A stretch of 64,000 bases of DNA, taken from NCBI RefSeq assembly GCF_027579695.1, contig NC_083596.1:16393759-16457758 (forward strand). Direction: 5' to 3'. The stretch comes from Neoarius graeffei. Taxonomy: Eukaryota > Chordata > Actinopteri > Siluriformes > Ariidae. Position numbers and translations under genes: made by a program. The notes under the pieces were generated by a model. The model worked only from the letters and a program-made list of their open reading frames with translations. It was not told the DNA's origin and did no database searches. Shown piece by piece: positions 27,515 to 39,569 of the stretch. Each line of letters begins with the position of its first letter. The stretch's first letter is position 1.

Positions 27515-28399
27515 TAGCCTGGCAAGCCAGACTAAATGTGAATATTTAGTCTGGCCTCGATCCGTAGACATTTCCGAAGCGGGTAGGAGGAACAAACCGC
27601 TGTCTTTCAAACTGTCTCTGTGCGTATAGGCCAACGCTCTGACCAATCAGCGCAACAGTGACTGTGACGTAGTCAGAGCGACAGAAAGCAGTGGGGGAGG
27701 CCTTGAAATTAAATAATTTTTCAAAATGCGTATTAATTAATAAACAGGTTCTAGATATTAAGAAGTTTGGAGATAATGACCACAAGTTTGGAGTCTGTAC
27801 CACATACACATTTTTTCCAAGTGTTTTTCAAGGGTTTGCTTAAACTGTTTTTGAGAGTTTTTATTTAGTGGTGTTTGGTGAAATAATTTCCCTTAAATTT
27901 AAAATAACGGGAAAATAAGAAACAATCAAAAAGTAATGTTTCAAAGCTGTTTATTAATTCTTCGTACTGCACAAACTAGCCCCATCCTTTTGGCTACGAG
28001 CGGAGCCAGCTGGTAGATCAGACTTTTGCCATAGCCGGTCGGCAAAACAGCGAAAACGTCCTTCTTGAAAAGGAATGAGCGGAGAGCCTCTTCCTGCTCA
28101 TGTTTCAACGAAAACTGCAAGTCTAATTCTTCTAAAACTGATTCCAAAGCGGAGTCAAACACGCGCTGTTCACTAGCCCGAAGCCATCTTTCCTGTTGTG
28201 CTTTCTCCAGTGTCGCGCAGCTTTGTCGTCACTCCTGCAAAAGCCCGCCCAAAGAATCCAAACAAAAACCTTGCGTTATGATTGGCGGGTACGATTTGAT
28301 GCCCGGGGTGTTTTTGTTTATATGGTGCGAGGCTAGACCCATTCGCTAGGCAAAAAATATTTTTGGCCGCTAGGCGGTTGGGTCTAGTTTACTAGGCTA
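27515..28399 (-). mobile_element. Unclassified DNA transposon with RecQ-like fragment
   Basis: An 885-bp element. The left terminus tagcctggcaagccagac pairs with tagcctagtaaactagac (inverted right terminus), 14 of 18 matches. It is flanked by ccatggtgc (27506-27514) and ccacggtgc (28400-28408), a 9-bp duplication with one change. An internal small palindrome follows the left terminus. The superfamily is not known to me; the duplication length fits elements that make 8-9 bp duplications. Confidence 0.6.
27941..28240 (-). pseudogene. RecQ-like helicase N-terminal fragment
   Basis: The minus-strand frame reads AQQERWLRASEQRVFDSALE, then LKHEQEEALRSFLFKKDVFA, then VLPTGYGKSLIYQLAPLVAK. It contains motif 0 and motif I (Walker A, TGYGKS) of RecQ-type superfamily 2 helicases. 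These enzymes unwind DNA 3' to 5' using ATP. After AKRMG the frame leaves the family and stops, so the DExH box and other motifs are missing. An ATG just upstream in another frame is followed by a stop. A captured or deleted piece inside a transposon, not a working gene. Confidence 0.7.
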
Positions 28400-28409
28400 C
28401 CACGGTGCA

Positions 28410-29390
28410 CTAAAGGCATGCTAATGCTTGGGGGGGTCTGAGGGCATGCCCCCCCAGAAAATTTTTTAATTTACATGCCTTCTGGTGGCTTCTGATGCAT
28501 TCTTAGTGAATAAATTACTAACCATTTCCCTGTCAAATACTTGCAAAATATGTATGAAATTTCCCTCCAGATGTGTCTGTGCTTGGGTTTCTCAGTTCCC
28601 CTTTGTAGTACGCTGCCCGGCTCTGTAACATAACTACATGGTGAGCTTATTTGGTGCATGTGTAATGCACTTGATGTGCTTCTGGTGTGGTATTGTGTAT
28701 AGTTTTAATTTCAGCGTAAATATTTGCACACAGTTATTTGCACTTACAATTGATAAATACAAAGCCTTAGCTAAGGGACCAGACATCTCTATGGGAACTT
28801 AGGCACTCTGGGTAGCTTCTGGATATGAAAATAATTCTTAGATATGAAAATATCAATTACAAATTATATGTACAAACCTGCAGAAAACATAGATTTTATA
28901 TTTATTTGGACCACGGAAGGTTTTAGTTTCTTCTTTGGTGGCATTTTGTGAAAACCCAAGTGAAATTGTCTGCAATAACGACCAACCGTGTCTTTACCGT
29001 CTGCTATGGCGTGGTCACGTGGTCCGGCTCAGCCAGTCAGAGTGCGAGAATCGATCAACAAATATGGCATCGCTTCCAGTCATGTTAGACCCGAATTGAA
29101 GACAATTTCATGGTGAAATAATTGGATTTGCAGCAAATTATGGACTACGGAGATAATATAAATTGCTTGAACATCGAAAGGCTAGGGTTTTTTTTTTTCC
29201 TGGGATCGAGTAGCCAGCGCAGACTGTCTGTGTAGGCGGAGAAAACCGCCTGCCACTGGCACTTGTGGACATCTCTGCAACAAGCACGTTGTAGCATAAT
29301 ATCTAAAACCCAAATCATCCATGAATTAAAAAAAATGGTAGTAAAGCTGTTACTCACTACACTCTTTACACGCTACATTAAAATAAATTG
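28410..29390. other. Probable old repeats, none classified
   Basis: Includes a pair of inverted C/G runs (gggggggtctgagggcatgccccccc near 28430-28455) that suggests a repeat end. No coding sequence that I can support. Confidence 0.35.
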
Positions 29391-29392
29391 TT

Positions 29393-29880
29393 GGCATGGT
29401 GGTGCAACAGGTAGGTCCCAGGTCCTCATTTCATTTCTGAGCTTGGATTACTGTCTGTGTGGAGTTTGGTGTGTTCGCCCATGGCTTTATCTGGGTTATC
29501 TGGTTTCCTTCCAGCTCCCAAAACATGATTTTGGATAGGTGTATTGGTTTCCAAAAATTGTCCCCATTTGTGAGTGTGTTCTCCAGGGTGTATTCCCGTC
29601 TCATGTCCAGTGTTTTTAGAATACATTACAGGCATTTAACAGATGCTCTTATCCAACAGGACCCTGACATACCCACAGCAGTGGACAGCCCAGGGAGCAG
29701 TTGGGGGTTAGGTGCCTTGTTCAAGGGCACTTCAGCAATTCCTGCTGGTCCAGGGAATCAAACCAGCAACCTTTTGGTCCCAAAGCTGCTTTTCTAACCT
29801 TTAGGCCATGGCTTCCCCATGGAATAGGCTCTAGGTCCACCACTACCCAGATGAGGATAAAGCAGCTACTAAAATTGAGT
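29393..29880 (+). mobile_element. Diverged SINE with another SINE nested in it
   Basis: The outer copy runs ggcatggtggtgcaacaggt ... gtattcccgtctcatgtcca and resumes with ggaataggctctaggtccac ... ggataaagcagctac. The inner minus-strand copy (29622-29818) belongs to the second SINE family. Confidence 0.75.
29622..29818 (-). mobile_element. tRNA-derived SINE, second family
   Basis: Inverted copy with aacagatgctcttatccaac at the left and the B-box-like region (inverse of ggttgctggtttgattccc) at the right. Same family as 7644-7822. Confidence 0.75.
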
Positions 29881-29884
29881 TGAA

Positions 29885-31655
29885 GGAATTTCTGCATTTC
29901 AATATTTCACCAGAATAGCATTCTAGTAATTCTACTAAACCCACAAAGTGACATTTAAATTCGCCACTGCTTCTCTTTAGCACCGTGTGTTTCTCTGACA
30001 GTCCTATGATTTGAACAGTCAACATTCAAGTCACTACCATTAGCTCCTGACACAGTAAGTGATTAGAGGGTGAATTGAATCAAGTGTCCAAAAGAAATAC
30101 AAAATCCTGATAACCACAAGATCAGAAATAGGAAATGATCCTGTACTTTTAGCTTTAGCATCTCATCAAAACCCAAGTCTCCTGTCTTTTTTGAATCCTA
30201 GCCTCTTCCTCCTGGTGAATCACACTTCTCTGCATTGCTACTTCACTTTGGACATTTTAATCTTCTTGTAAAACCCAATCACATGGCTTCTTTCCCCTGC
30301 AATTAGGGCCTGCTGATTTTTTAACACTGCCATGCACTAATTTTCCCTATTTTATTATTTTTTAAAAATGCTGCTCTTACAGAGCGTTCTAAGCTTCGGA
30401 CAAACACTGCAGTTATGAAGCATGAAAAGTAATCTAGTCTCCAGTGTTATGTTTTTCAATACGCCATTCATGGATTCGCAGGGGAATAATGTTGCCTTTT
30501 GTGTTGCTCTTGCTTCCCCTCCCTTTCCTTTCCTCCTCTTCCCAACTCTGAGCTGAAAGATCTCAGGTGCACACAAAAATTGCCCATTAAAACAAGTCGC
30601 AAATAAACTACTGGAAAAAAGAGCAATTGTTTGTCTATCCCTTGCTCTTGGTCTCTGTCTTTCTCTAAATTTTGGAGTTTTGCTGGAATTTATAAAATGC
30701 CTTTTATTACTTTGCGTCTGCCAGCATCAATTTGTTATAATGAAGATTTAATTTACTATCAGAGAAACAAATAGGAGGTCGTATATATTTAACAAAGTGT
30801 ATGAATACTATGAATGATGCAAAAAAAAAGTTTCCCATAGAACACAGAACTTTCCATCATTTCCAAATTTAAACTTCTACATCAGCCAAGATTTTAATCA
30901 GAAATCACAGAGCAGTTTATTGAATGTCCATTTTTGGTGGATCTCAAGAGCTACTTCATGCTTTCCTACAAACACATAAGCAAGACTTTTAAAAATTATA
31001 ATATCTATGACAAGTTCATTAAGATGAAAAACATACCTTAGATAATTGCAGGCTTTTTCTTGCCCTCACAAGACAAATAATATAATCCCCACAAAATACG
31101 AGTCTTATCACCAAAAAAGCAGTAGATTTTGTCTTGTGAATTCAGATAGCTGGTACCTCACGGGACAGTTTTGCACCTGTTGGAGTTACACATAAAAACC
31201 TCATGCAAAAGACGGAGGGGGGAAAAAACAGCGTCCGGCTGCACGGATACAGGGTCTTTCATCTCCGAGGCTATACGTATTTGGCATTTCTCCTACAGTT
31301 TATATAAGACCTGAGCAAAGCATTACTACTGTATATTAGTGTCTGCCCTGACACCTGGTCCCTTCCACGGTCAGTACAAAGAATGAAGAGGAGCAAGGAA
31401 AGGAGAAAAAGGAGAAAGAGGGCAAGCTGAAAGCCAACCCTTCACTGGTACCCGAGCATCTCTAGTTTCAACCTCGGCTCTCAGAAAGCGCTGTTCTGTT
31501 TACATGTAGGATGATAATGGCTAATGTGTGTGTGTGTGCAAATGTGTGAATACATGGTAAGAAAAAACGAGATGGATGTTGAACTTTGTGTCATTTGATA
31601 TGATATGATATGATATGATATGATATATGATATTATTGGTGTACTGGATATATAG
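29885..31655. other. Longest repeat-poor stretch, no gene recognised
   Basis: About 1.8 kb without a recognisable transposon. It contains a TGATA pentamer run near 31598-31628. No exon with splice sites and a familiar protein motif was found. Confidence 0.4.
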
Positions 31656-31659
31656 ATTT

Positions 31660-32555
31660 ACAACCCTGTTTCCAAAAAAGTTGGGATGCTATGTTAAATG
31701 TAAATAAAAATAGAATGCTATGATTTGCATCAGGAAACATGGAAAGCCTATATTTCCCTGAAAATATTTCGAAGACGACATATCAGATATTGAAACTGAG
31801 AAATCTTATTGTTTTTTGAAAAATATATGCTTATTTTGAATTTAGTGCCATCAATAGATTAAAAAAAAACATTGGGACAGGGGCAACAAAAGGACTGGAA
31901 AAGTTGTTTTATGTTAAAAACAACCAAGGTCAGTAACATGATTGGGTATAAAAAGAGCATCCCGGAGAGGCGGAGTCTCTCAGAAGTAAAGATGGGGAAG
32001 GGTTCACCACTCTGTGAAAGACTGCATGGGCAAACAGTGCAACAATTTAAGCATAACGTTTCTCAATGTAAAATTGCAAAGAATTTGTGGATCACATCAT
32101 CTATGGTACATAATATCATTAAAAGATTCAGAGAATCTGGAGAAATCTCTGCATGCAAGAGACAAGGCTGAAAACTGACATTAGATGCCTGTGATCTTCA
32201 GGCCCTCAGCTGCATTAAAAACAAAGACGTGTCTGTAGTGGAAATCACTAAATGGACTCAGGAACACTTCCAAAAACCATTATCTGTGAACACAGTTAGT
32301 TTTGTCAATGCATCCACAAATGCCACTTAAAACCATATTACATTACATTAAATTATATAAGCAATATCGAGAAACACCGCCACCTTCTTTGGACCTGAGC
32401 AAAGTTGTCTTGTGGGTTGACGCATTGTAATTTGAAATTCTTTTTGAAAATCATGGCCATCACGTCCTCCAGGTTATAGAGGAGAGGGATCATCTGGCTT
32501 GTTATCAGTGGACAGCTTAAAAGCCAGCATCTGTGCTGGTATGGGGTGCATTAGT
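31660..32555 (+). mobile_element. Tc1/mariner-type relic, family 3
   Basis: The left end acaaccctgtttccaaaaaa and the phrase cattgggacaggggcaacaa are typical of a common teleost Tc1/mariner family. The right inverted repeat is missing. Confidence 0.7.
31990..32555 (+). pseudogene. Tc1/mariner transposase relic, family 3
   Basis: The helix-turn-helix part is readable: FKHNVSQCKIAKNLWITSSM, then IIKRFRESGEISACKRQG and a stop. Beyond, fragments in several frames (LDACDLQALS, WTQEHFQKPLSVNT, later FEILFENHGHHVLQ) follow the family's order. Internal sequence is deleted and the frame is broken. Confidence 0.7.
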
Positions 32556-32629
32556 GCACAAGAAAAACAAAAAGCAAGCCCCCCCCCAAAAAAAAACAGT
32601 GACCCGAGAATAAATACTTGTGGAACACC

Positions 32630-32960
32630 AATTTCTACCTCCTCCAAAATGTCTTCACCTTCATTTGTCTGAGTGTTCCCAATGTAACTCAAAAAGAAGT
32701 GAAAGGATTTTGATGAAATTTTGAGGAAAGGTGGACAGTGGGTCAAGGAACAATTGATTAGATTTTGCTGCAAATCCGGATGTGTATGTGGATCCAGGAT
32801 TATTTCATCTGTTCCCAACTGAAAAAGTAGTAAACAGGTTTTGATGAAATTTTGAGGAAAGGTGGGCCATGGGCCAAGGAACAATTGATTAGATTGTAAT
32901 GCAAATCTGAATATGTGGCTTGGTGGAGGTATGCACTCTACCAAGTGCCCTTCTAGTTTC
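32630..32960 (-). repeat. Dispersed repeat shared with 43455-43610
   Basis: Shared phrases: gattttgatgaaattttgag, aggaacaattgattagattt and ggaggtatgcactct. Within this copy a 110-bp part is present twice in tandem (about 32690-32790 and 32815-32915). Confidence 0.6.
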
Positions 32961-33116
32961 TTTTGACTAGACAGAGAAATCAACATCAATGTTTACAAGC
33001 TGATAATGGTCAGATAAGACCTGAGTTAGGAAAGAGCCATTCCCTTAAGCAGGGGAGCAGATAGGATTTTTGAACTGGGGGGGACTGAGCTGTCAGCAAA
33101 TGATTCCATTTTGTGT

Positions 33117-33159
33117 ATATATATATCTATATATCTATATATCTATATATCTATATATC

Positions 33160-33236
<77 letters not shown>
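33117..33236. repeat. Compound (ATATCT), (TG), (TA), (CA) microsatellite
   Basis: A series of simple repeats directly left of a SINE that inserted into it. Confidence 0.9.
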
Positions 33237-33239
<3 letters not shown>

Positions 33240-33240
33240 G

Positions 33241-33617
33241 GGGCGGCACGGTGGTGTAGTGGTTAGCGCTGTCACCTCACAGCAAGAAGGTCCTGGGTTT
33301 GAGCCCCGGGGCTGGCAAGGGCCTTTCTGTGCGGAGTTTGCATGTTCTCCCCGTGTCCGCGTGGGTTTCCTCCGGGTGCTCCGGTTTCCCCCACAGTCCA
33401 AAGACATGCAGGTTAGGTTAACTGGTGACTCTAAATTGACTGTAGGTGTGAATGTGAGTGTGAATGGTTGTCTGTGTCTATGTGTCAGCCCTGTGATGAC
33501 CTGGCGACTTGTCCAGGGTGTATCCCGCCTTTCGCCCGTAGTCAGCTGGGATAGGCTCCAGCTTGCCTGCGACCCTGTAGAAGGATAAAGCGGCTAGAGA
33601 TAATGAGATGAGATGAG
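33241..33617 (+). mobile_element. DANA/Mermaid-type SINE
   Basis: Full-length copy inserted in a CA/TA microsatellite. Flanking CA repeats prevent a sure target duplication call. Confidence 0.93.
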
Positions 33618-33628
33618 ATACACACACA

Positions 33629-34156
33629 CACTACGGTTCAAAAGTTTGGGGTCACTTTGAAATGTCCTTATTTTTGAAAGAAAAGCACTGTTCTTTTCAA
33701 TGAAGATCACTTTAAACTAATCAGAAATACACTCTATACATTGCTAATGTGGTAAATGACTATTCTAGCTGCAAATGTCTGGTTTTTGGTGCAATATCTC
33801 CATAGGTGTATAGAGGCCCATTTCCAGCAACTATCACTCCAGTGTTCTAATGGTACAATGTGTTTGCTCATTGCCTCAGAAGGCTAATGGATGATTAGAA
33901 AACCCTTGTACAATCATGTTAGCACAGCTGAAAACAGTTTAGCTCTTTCGAGAAGCTATAAAACTGACCTTCCTTTGAGCAGATTGAGTTTCTGGAGCAT
34001 CACATTTGTGGGGTCGATTAAATGCTCAAAATGGCCAGAAAAATGTCTTGACTATATTTTCTATTCATTTTACAACTTATGGTGGTAAATAAAAGTGTGA
34101 CTTTTCATGGAAAACACAAAATTGTCTGGGTGACCCCGAACTTTTGAACGGTAGTG
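33629..34156. mobile_element. 528-bp Tc1-type MITE, copy 1
   Basis: Inverted termini cactacggttcaaaagtttg and caaacttttgaacggtagtg-like right end. The length equals that of the copy at 60089-60616, with about seven differences counted by eye. No coding capacity. Confidence 0.9.
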
Positions 34157-34351
34157 TGTATACATGTTATTTCACCTCCCTCACTGCCATCACCAGGAAC
34201 TACCTGCAGGCCAGGACAATGATAACATTTTAACATAGCCTATGGAAATCCAAAGTTTACACATTATCATCACGCACAGAAATTGCAAAACTGCAAAACT
34301 AGTTTTAAAACCGCTAAGTTCCAACTGTTAAACATAGCAAGAGGCTGGGCT

Positions 34352-34354
<3 letters not shown>

Positions 34355-34415
<61 letters not shown>
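34355..34415. repeat. (TG)n microsatellite
   Basis: About 30 TG units. Confidence 0.95.
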
Positions 34416-34418
<3 letters not shown>

Positions 34419-35389
34419 GTGTAAACCAGTGCATCCTGACTTTCTAACTATGCCTGTGTGTTGCGTGAGCGGCAGTCAGTCAACAACTCTTCGCAAAGTT
34501 TCCTTATGAAACAATATGCTCGCTGAAATTATGGCAGGGAACGCCAGATTAAACATTAAAACTGCCTTCTGAGCACTGTATCTACAGGCTACCACCGAAA
34601 GAAGGAGGCTACCAGAAAGGCATCTCTACTCCGTACGATTTTACTTTCACTACGCCATTACTTTGAACAGACTATCAAAAAATTGCAAGGTGATATGATA
34701 AAGTAAGGCACAGTTTACTTACAGTCGTTTTTTTTTTTTTTGAAAAAACGATGCAGTCGTTTTCTGCCTTTTGGCACCCTTCATCATGCTGTGTTGGGGT
34801 CCTGAACTAGGAGCTGTCCCCGATATGCCTGTCAAACTTGTTGTGGGTAACCATAGCAACCAAGCTCGAGCTCGCAACCCGTGCAGTCTGCGCAGTTGCA
34901 ACTATGTATGTACTGCTGTGCACCTCAATAAACCGAATGGTAATTAGTCTTTTGATTTTTCCGAGAGGTTTGCCTTATGCAAAGAAAGACAGCATAGACG
35001 TTTTTTCCTCCCTTTAAGTGGGGGGGACCGAACGAGGTGAATTTAAATCTGGGTGGGCCGAATCCCCCCCGTCCCCCCCTCTATCTGCGCCCGTGCCCTT
35101 AAGCTCAACAAAAATTATAGTCTTTTGAAATGAATATTGTAATTTATGGTATTAAAAGCAGCACTAAGCCTAAGTAATACAAATGAGGAAACACGGTCCT
35201 GATCAGAAGCCAGTAGCAGGTCATTTACTACTTTAACCAGTACACATGCAGTACCAAATAAAAGCTTTCATGTATCAGTTCAGTTGTTGTGCTACATTTT
35301 TTTTTTTTAGAATCTTGGAGATTAAGGGCCTTTATTGCATACATAATGGCCTATGGTTTGACAGCTGAAAAGGTCAAGGTCAGTCCCCT

Positions 35390-35720
35390 AACACCCCCCA
35401 CACACACAACCTCCCACCCATATTTTGGTCTTGGCCAACTCACACCAACCAGAGATCTCACCTTATCATATGACAACTACCAACTGGGGAGGTTGAAGGC
35501 TCATACATGTTTCCTCTGGGGCACATGAAGCCAGCCAACTGCATCACAGAGCAGCATAACATTTGGAGGAAAGCACTATCTGCCTTATTATGCATACCCT
35601 ACTCACAGACGCCCATGATTGGCTAGTGTTGCTGCGATTGACTGGAAATACAGTAAAGTCATCCATCAAATACAAAGAGCACAGCCAACTGCTCTCTTGG
35701 ATTCCTGGCTACAAATGAAT
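35390..35720 (+). repeat. Dispersed repeat, copy of 16115-16490
   Basis: Contains ctaccaactggggaggttga, cagacgcccatgattggcta and ctctcttggattcctggcta, matching the first copy in order and orientation. Confidence 0.5.
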
Positions 35721-35724
35721 GTAC

Positions 35725-36885
35725 TATTGAATTAGATTACAAAGTTGTTTTTTTAATGAATTGTTGGTTAATGTTGTTAGTTAATGCTGGTAAAACTCCT
35801 TCTAAATTTGACTGCTATTATAACTATCTATACTGCAATGGAGATGTCTACTTATGTGGTCATACAGTTTCTGGATCATCCATGTGATGCTACAAATTGT
35901 GGCACCTTCCTGTCCATTCATCTCACACCTTCTCCCATATACCTTCAGTGGTCTGGAGTGGTAAGAATGACAAGAGCTTTCTTTTTTTTCTCTGTCCTGC
36001 TTTCTCTTCCTCTGTTCTTTCTCACACTCACTGTTTGTTACAAGTTCTAGTTGGCAGAAAGTGAGTTACGTAAAAAGCACAGATGAGAGAAATGATAGAA
36101 CAAACAAAAGGAATGAGAAAACTGAATCACATCTAATTGTGTGGTGACACAGAAGTTAGGAAGATGATACAGTGCTTTGTCCTGAATAAGAAAGAACATA
36201 AGTTTAGGTTGAGATTAGACACAAGTTTAGGCACAAAAACTTATTAAGAACAGGATTTGTTAGGAATGGAGGCTGAGAAACTGGAGAGGACAAGTGCAGT
36301 AGCTAAAGACTGGACCAACAGGAAGAAAATCTACCGCCCGTAGTATGAGCTTTAGCTTGGCAATCATAGTCTGATACCACATCAGAGCTGGGAGTGAAAT
36401 TTATCTTAGAAGTCCAACTACAACCAGGAACCTTTGCAGAATTAAGTCTTGGGTCAAATTTGGCACAGTTAATAAAACTTTCTTTGTTGTTGATATCGGT
36501 GTTTCTGTCTTACAATATTGAAGTAATGGAAGCCACCTACTCACTAAGCTGTGAGATAATGATGATAACTTTTCTTGGTTAAATAAAGAGCATTCATCAT
36601 ATACTCAGAGTAACATGAGCGCTGGCAAAGAAACCCCTTTAAACCCCTGGGCTTCACAGAATAATCACTAGCAAAAGGAGGTCATCAGGAACCAGGAAGG
36701 AGCAAGAGGCAGCCAGGAGGAAAGAATAGCATATTGATTACTGGCAATTTGCAACTCCTATTCACATTAAAAGGTAACATGTTTATCTCTTGTGAATGTT
36801 TCAAGTTTCAAGTTCGTTTATCATGTGCACAAAATGTCACTGACAATTGTACATTGAAATGCTTGTTGTGAGGCTAAGGTATTAT
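35725..36885. other. No recognised feature
   Basis: AT-rich. Several 60-90 codon open frames without homology or splice context. Confidence 0.4.
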
Positions 36886-36886
36886 A

Positions 36887-37747
36887 CAGTACCAGTCAAA
36901 AGTTAGGACACGCCTTCTAATTCAATGTTTTTTCTTTATTTTTATTAATTAAAAGTCACTTCATGTCTGAAAGTAATGATGGATGTCGTGTCTCTTTATT
37001 AATTGAGCGGTTCTTGACATAATATGCATTAATACAGTCGTGGACTAGGGCTATTTACTGTATTTTTATTATTTACTATTTACGGTTTGATCTTAAATGC
37101 ATTAATAAGGCAAGGAACTCATCCACTAATTAACTTTTGACGAGGCAGACCTGTTAATTGAAAAGCATTCCAGGTGACTACCTCATGAAGCTGGTTAAGA
37201 TAATGCCAATAGTGTGTAAAGTGTCATCAAGGTAAACGCTGACTACTTTGAAAAACTGAAAATATGAAACACTAGCAGGTTACCCGACGTTGCCCGGGTT
37301 TTGCAAAATTCTGGGTTGCCCCCAGACTTCCATGTCGAATTTGGTGAAGATCCGTTGAGAAATGGTGATGTTAACCCAAGACAAGCAAAAATCCAAACAT
37401 TCACCACCCAGGGGCCCACCGGGAACCCCTGGGCCCTGTACATGAATTTTGTTTATAGCTGCAAAATTCCGGGTCATCCCTGGACCTAGCTGCCAAATTT
37501 GGTGAAAATCTGTTGAGAAATGGTGGCGTTAGCTCAAGACAAACAAACAAACAAACAAACAAACTTTGCCACTTATGATATAGATTGTGTTTTTTAAACA
37601 CTTTTTGTTTACCACATAATTCCATATATGTTCCAGACATTATTTAATTGTAGTGATGTCTTCAATATTGTTCTACAATGTAGAAAATACAAAATACAGG
37701 AAAGCCAGTGAATGAGTAGGGGAGTACAAACTTCTGATGAGTACTTT
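36887..37747. mobile_element. Non-autonomous Tc1-type element with nested retroposon
   Basis: Left end cagtaccagtcaaaagttag; degenerate right end near 37747. The body matches 24794-26472 (cattccaggtgactacctca). It is interrupted at 37272-37588 by another repeat. Confidence 0.8.
37272..37588 (+). repeat. Nested dispersed repeat with CAAA tail
   Basis: Two related sub-blocks (ctagcaggttacccgacgtt ... and aaaattccgggtcatccctg ...), each with aatttggtgaa and gttgagaaatggtg, then (CAAA)n and ttgccacttatgatatagat. The 3' tail suggests a retroposon. Confidence 0.6.
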
Positions 37748-38049
37748 ATATATTACCGGGGGGGGGGTTTGCAAAACTTCCCTCTAACAATTTTTTGTTA
37801 GACTTACAAAAATGTGTTGTTTATTGTATTAAAGAGGCTTAGTGGCTATACCAAAAAATGTGATTACATCATTACAATTCATTATTTTAATTATGTGACA
37901 CACCTACATATAAAACTAGACGAAATTATCTATTCTTACACTTCTACATATACACACGGACGATTTCTCATACTGGGGTCCTCACTGTTCCTAAGTTCTA
38001 ACCCTTAACCCTGAAATAGTCTGTCCTCCTCTGTGTGACACCAGACAGT

Positions 38050-39018
38050 AATCTAATGTATCATGCACCGAGAGGCTCCGGTTGAAATTATGGATTCTCT
38101 GAGGTGACTGGTATAGTATTATTTTGTGATGGGCGCAGCCCTGAAGAAACCAGTACTACGACAGTTACCAAAGAGAATCCATAATTTCAACCGGAGCCTC
38201 TCAGTGCACGGTATATTAGATTTATATCCCTCATCAAAAATTCCAAACTAAAAGTGTTAAGATTGAATCTCGGCATAAACTCACTGGAGGCGGCCATGTT
38301 TGTTGTTTTTGTCAGAGCGACCTTCAACCTGTGCATGTGCAGTGTACCATGCTATCACCTGCCTCACTTGGCATGATCATGATACGTAGATCTACACACA
38401 CAGAAATGTTCGCGGAGCCACAGCTGTGACTCGAGTCGGCTGTATAGCTTGAAATTGTGACGTCAGTTCATGGTATATGACTCATGCCATATCCGTTTTG
38501 GTTTTTTGGTGGTTTTTTTTTGACGTAACAAGATACATTGCTGGGCAGCACGGTGGTGTAGTGGTTAGCACTGTTGCCTCACAACAAGAAGGTCCTGGGT
38601 TTGAGCCCAGCAGCCGACGAGGGCCTTTCTGTGTGGAGTTTGCATGTTCTCCCCGTATCTGTGTGGGCTTCCTCTGGGTGTTCCGGTTTCCCCCACAGTC
38701 CAAAGACATGCAGGTTAGGTTAACTGGTGACTCTAAATTGACTGTAGGTGTGAATGTGAGTGTGAATGGTTGTTTGTCTCTACTGTATGTGTTAGCCCTA
38801 CGATGACCTGGCAACTTGTACCAGGGTGTACCCCGCCTCTCGCCCATAGTCAGCTGGGATAGGCTCCAGCTTGCCTGCGACCCTGTACAGGATAAGCGGC
38901 TACAGATAATGGATGGATGAATGGAGAAACATTGCTTAATCAATGGTGGAACTATTTTATGTAACGTGAGCCATCCTTGGCCAATCCCTGCAAAGGAATT
39001 TTTTTGATGAGGGATATA
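38050..39018. mobile_element. Hairpin-ended element family D with nested SINE
   Basis: Large imperfect hairpin (38055-38220) with arms around gaggctccggttgaaattat and its inverse, loop about 65 bases. Then tatatccctcatcaaaaatt (38226) pairs with aatttttttgatgagggata at 38995-39017. A SINE at 38543-38928 is nested in it. Confidence 0.55.
38543..38928 (+). mobile_element. DANA/Mermaid-type SINE, ATGG-tailed
   Basis: Full length with an ATGG/ATGA tail. Target duplication acattgct at 38535-38542 and 38929-38936. Confidence 0.9.
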
Positions 39019-39019
39019 A

Positions 39020-39565
39020 TGTGGTTTATTCTATCCACATTCACTGGATATGAGTAATCGCACGCTCTGATTGGCTACTCTACTACTAGGCTATCAGCTC
39101 ATATCCCGTGAGTAGAGAAAAAACAAAATGACGGCACGTGTTGCTGAACCAACCAAGGATGAAATAAAAGCTCTACTCGAAAACAACCCCCCCCCCCCCC
39201 AAAAAAAAACAACAAAAAAAGCAACAAAATTATGGAATAAAAGTATTTGATGGTAAGAACGTATCTTTTTTTTAATTTCTCAAGAATTATTATTATAGCA
39301 TTTTTCACAAATTGCTCCTGTCATTTCGCCAGTTTGTTTACATTCTAAGCGGAAATTATTTTGTCGGACGTTTTGTATAAAGTTTTTATTTACTGAATTT
39401 GCAACAAATAAAAATGCTCTGTTTCTCAAAATCCAGTGAATGTAGATGGAATAAAACCGTTATTCCACTCAATCTCGTCATCCATGGTTTATAGCCGACT
39501 CGGTGCTACGCGCCTCATCAGTTATCAGCTCATGTACGACTTGATTTCGTGGAATAACTGTTAAA
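39020..39565 (+). mobile_element. Hairpin-TIR element family C, copy 3
   Basis: Starts at tttattctatccacattcac and ends with a complete hairpin and ggaataactgttaa. The plus-strand first-exon relic starts at 39128 with [20 protein letters not shown], then a poly-C run, and a donor GATG|GTAAGAAC near 39250. The left hairpin is lost where it joins family D. Confidence 0.7.
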
Positions 39566-39569
39566 TATT

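Larger units (their letters stand above)
33050..35095. mobile_element. hAT-type element with exact 8-bp duplication
   Basis: Termini caggggagcagataggattt and (inverted) cacgggcgcagatagagggg. The target duplication cccttaag is at 33042-33049 and 35096-35103. Eight-base duplications are the hAT hallmark. The interior carries microsatellites, a SINE (33241-33617) and a 528-bp MITE (33629-34156). No transposase seen. Confidence 0.75.

Noticed and set aside
32474..32989. 171-codon minus-strand frame
   Set aside because: Covers the end of a Tc1 relic and a dispersed repeat; no recognisable domain.
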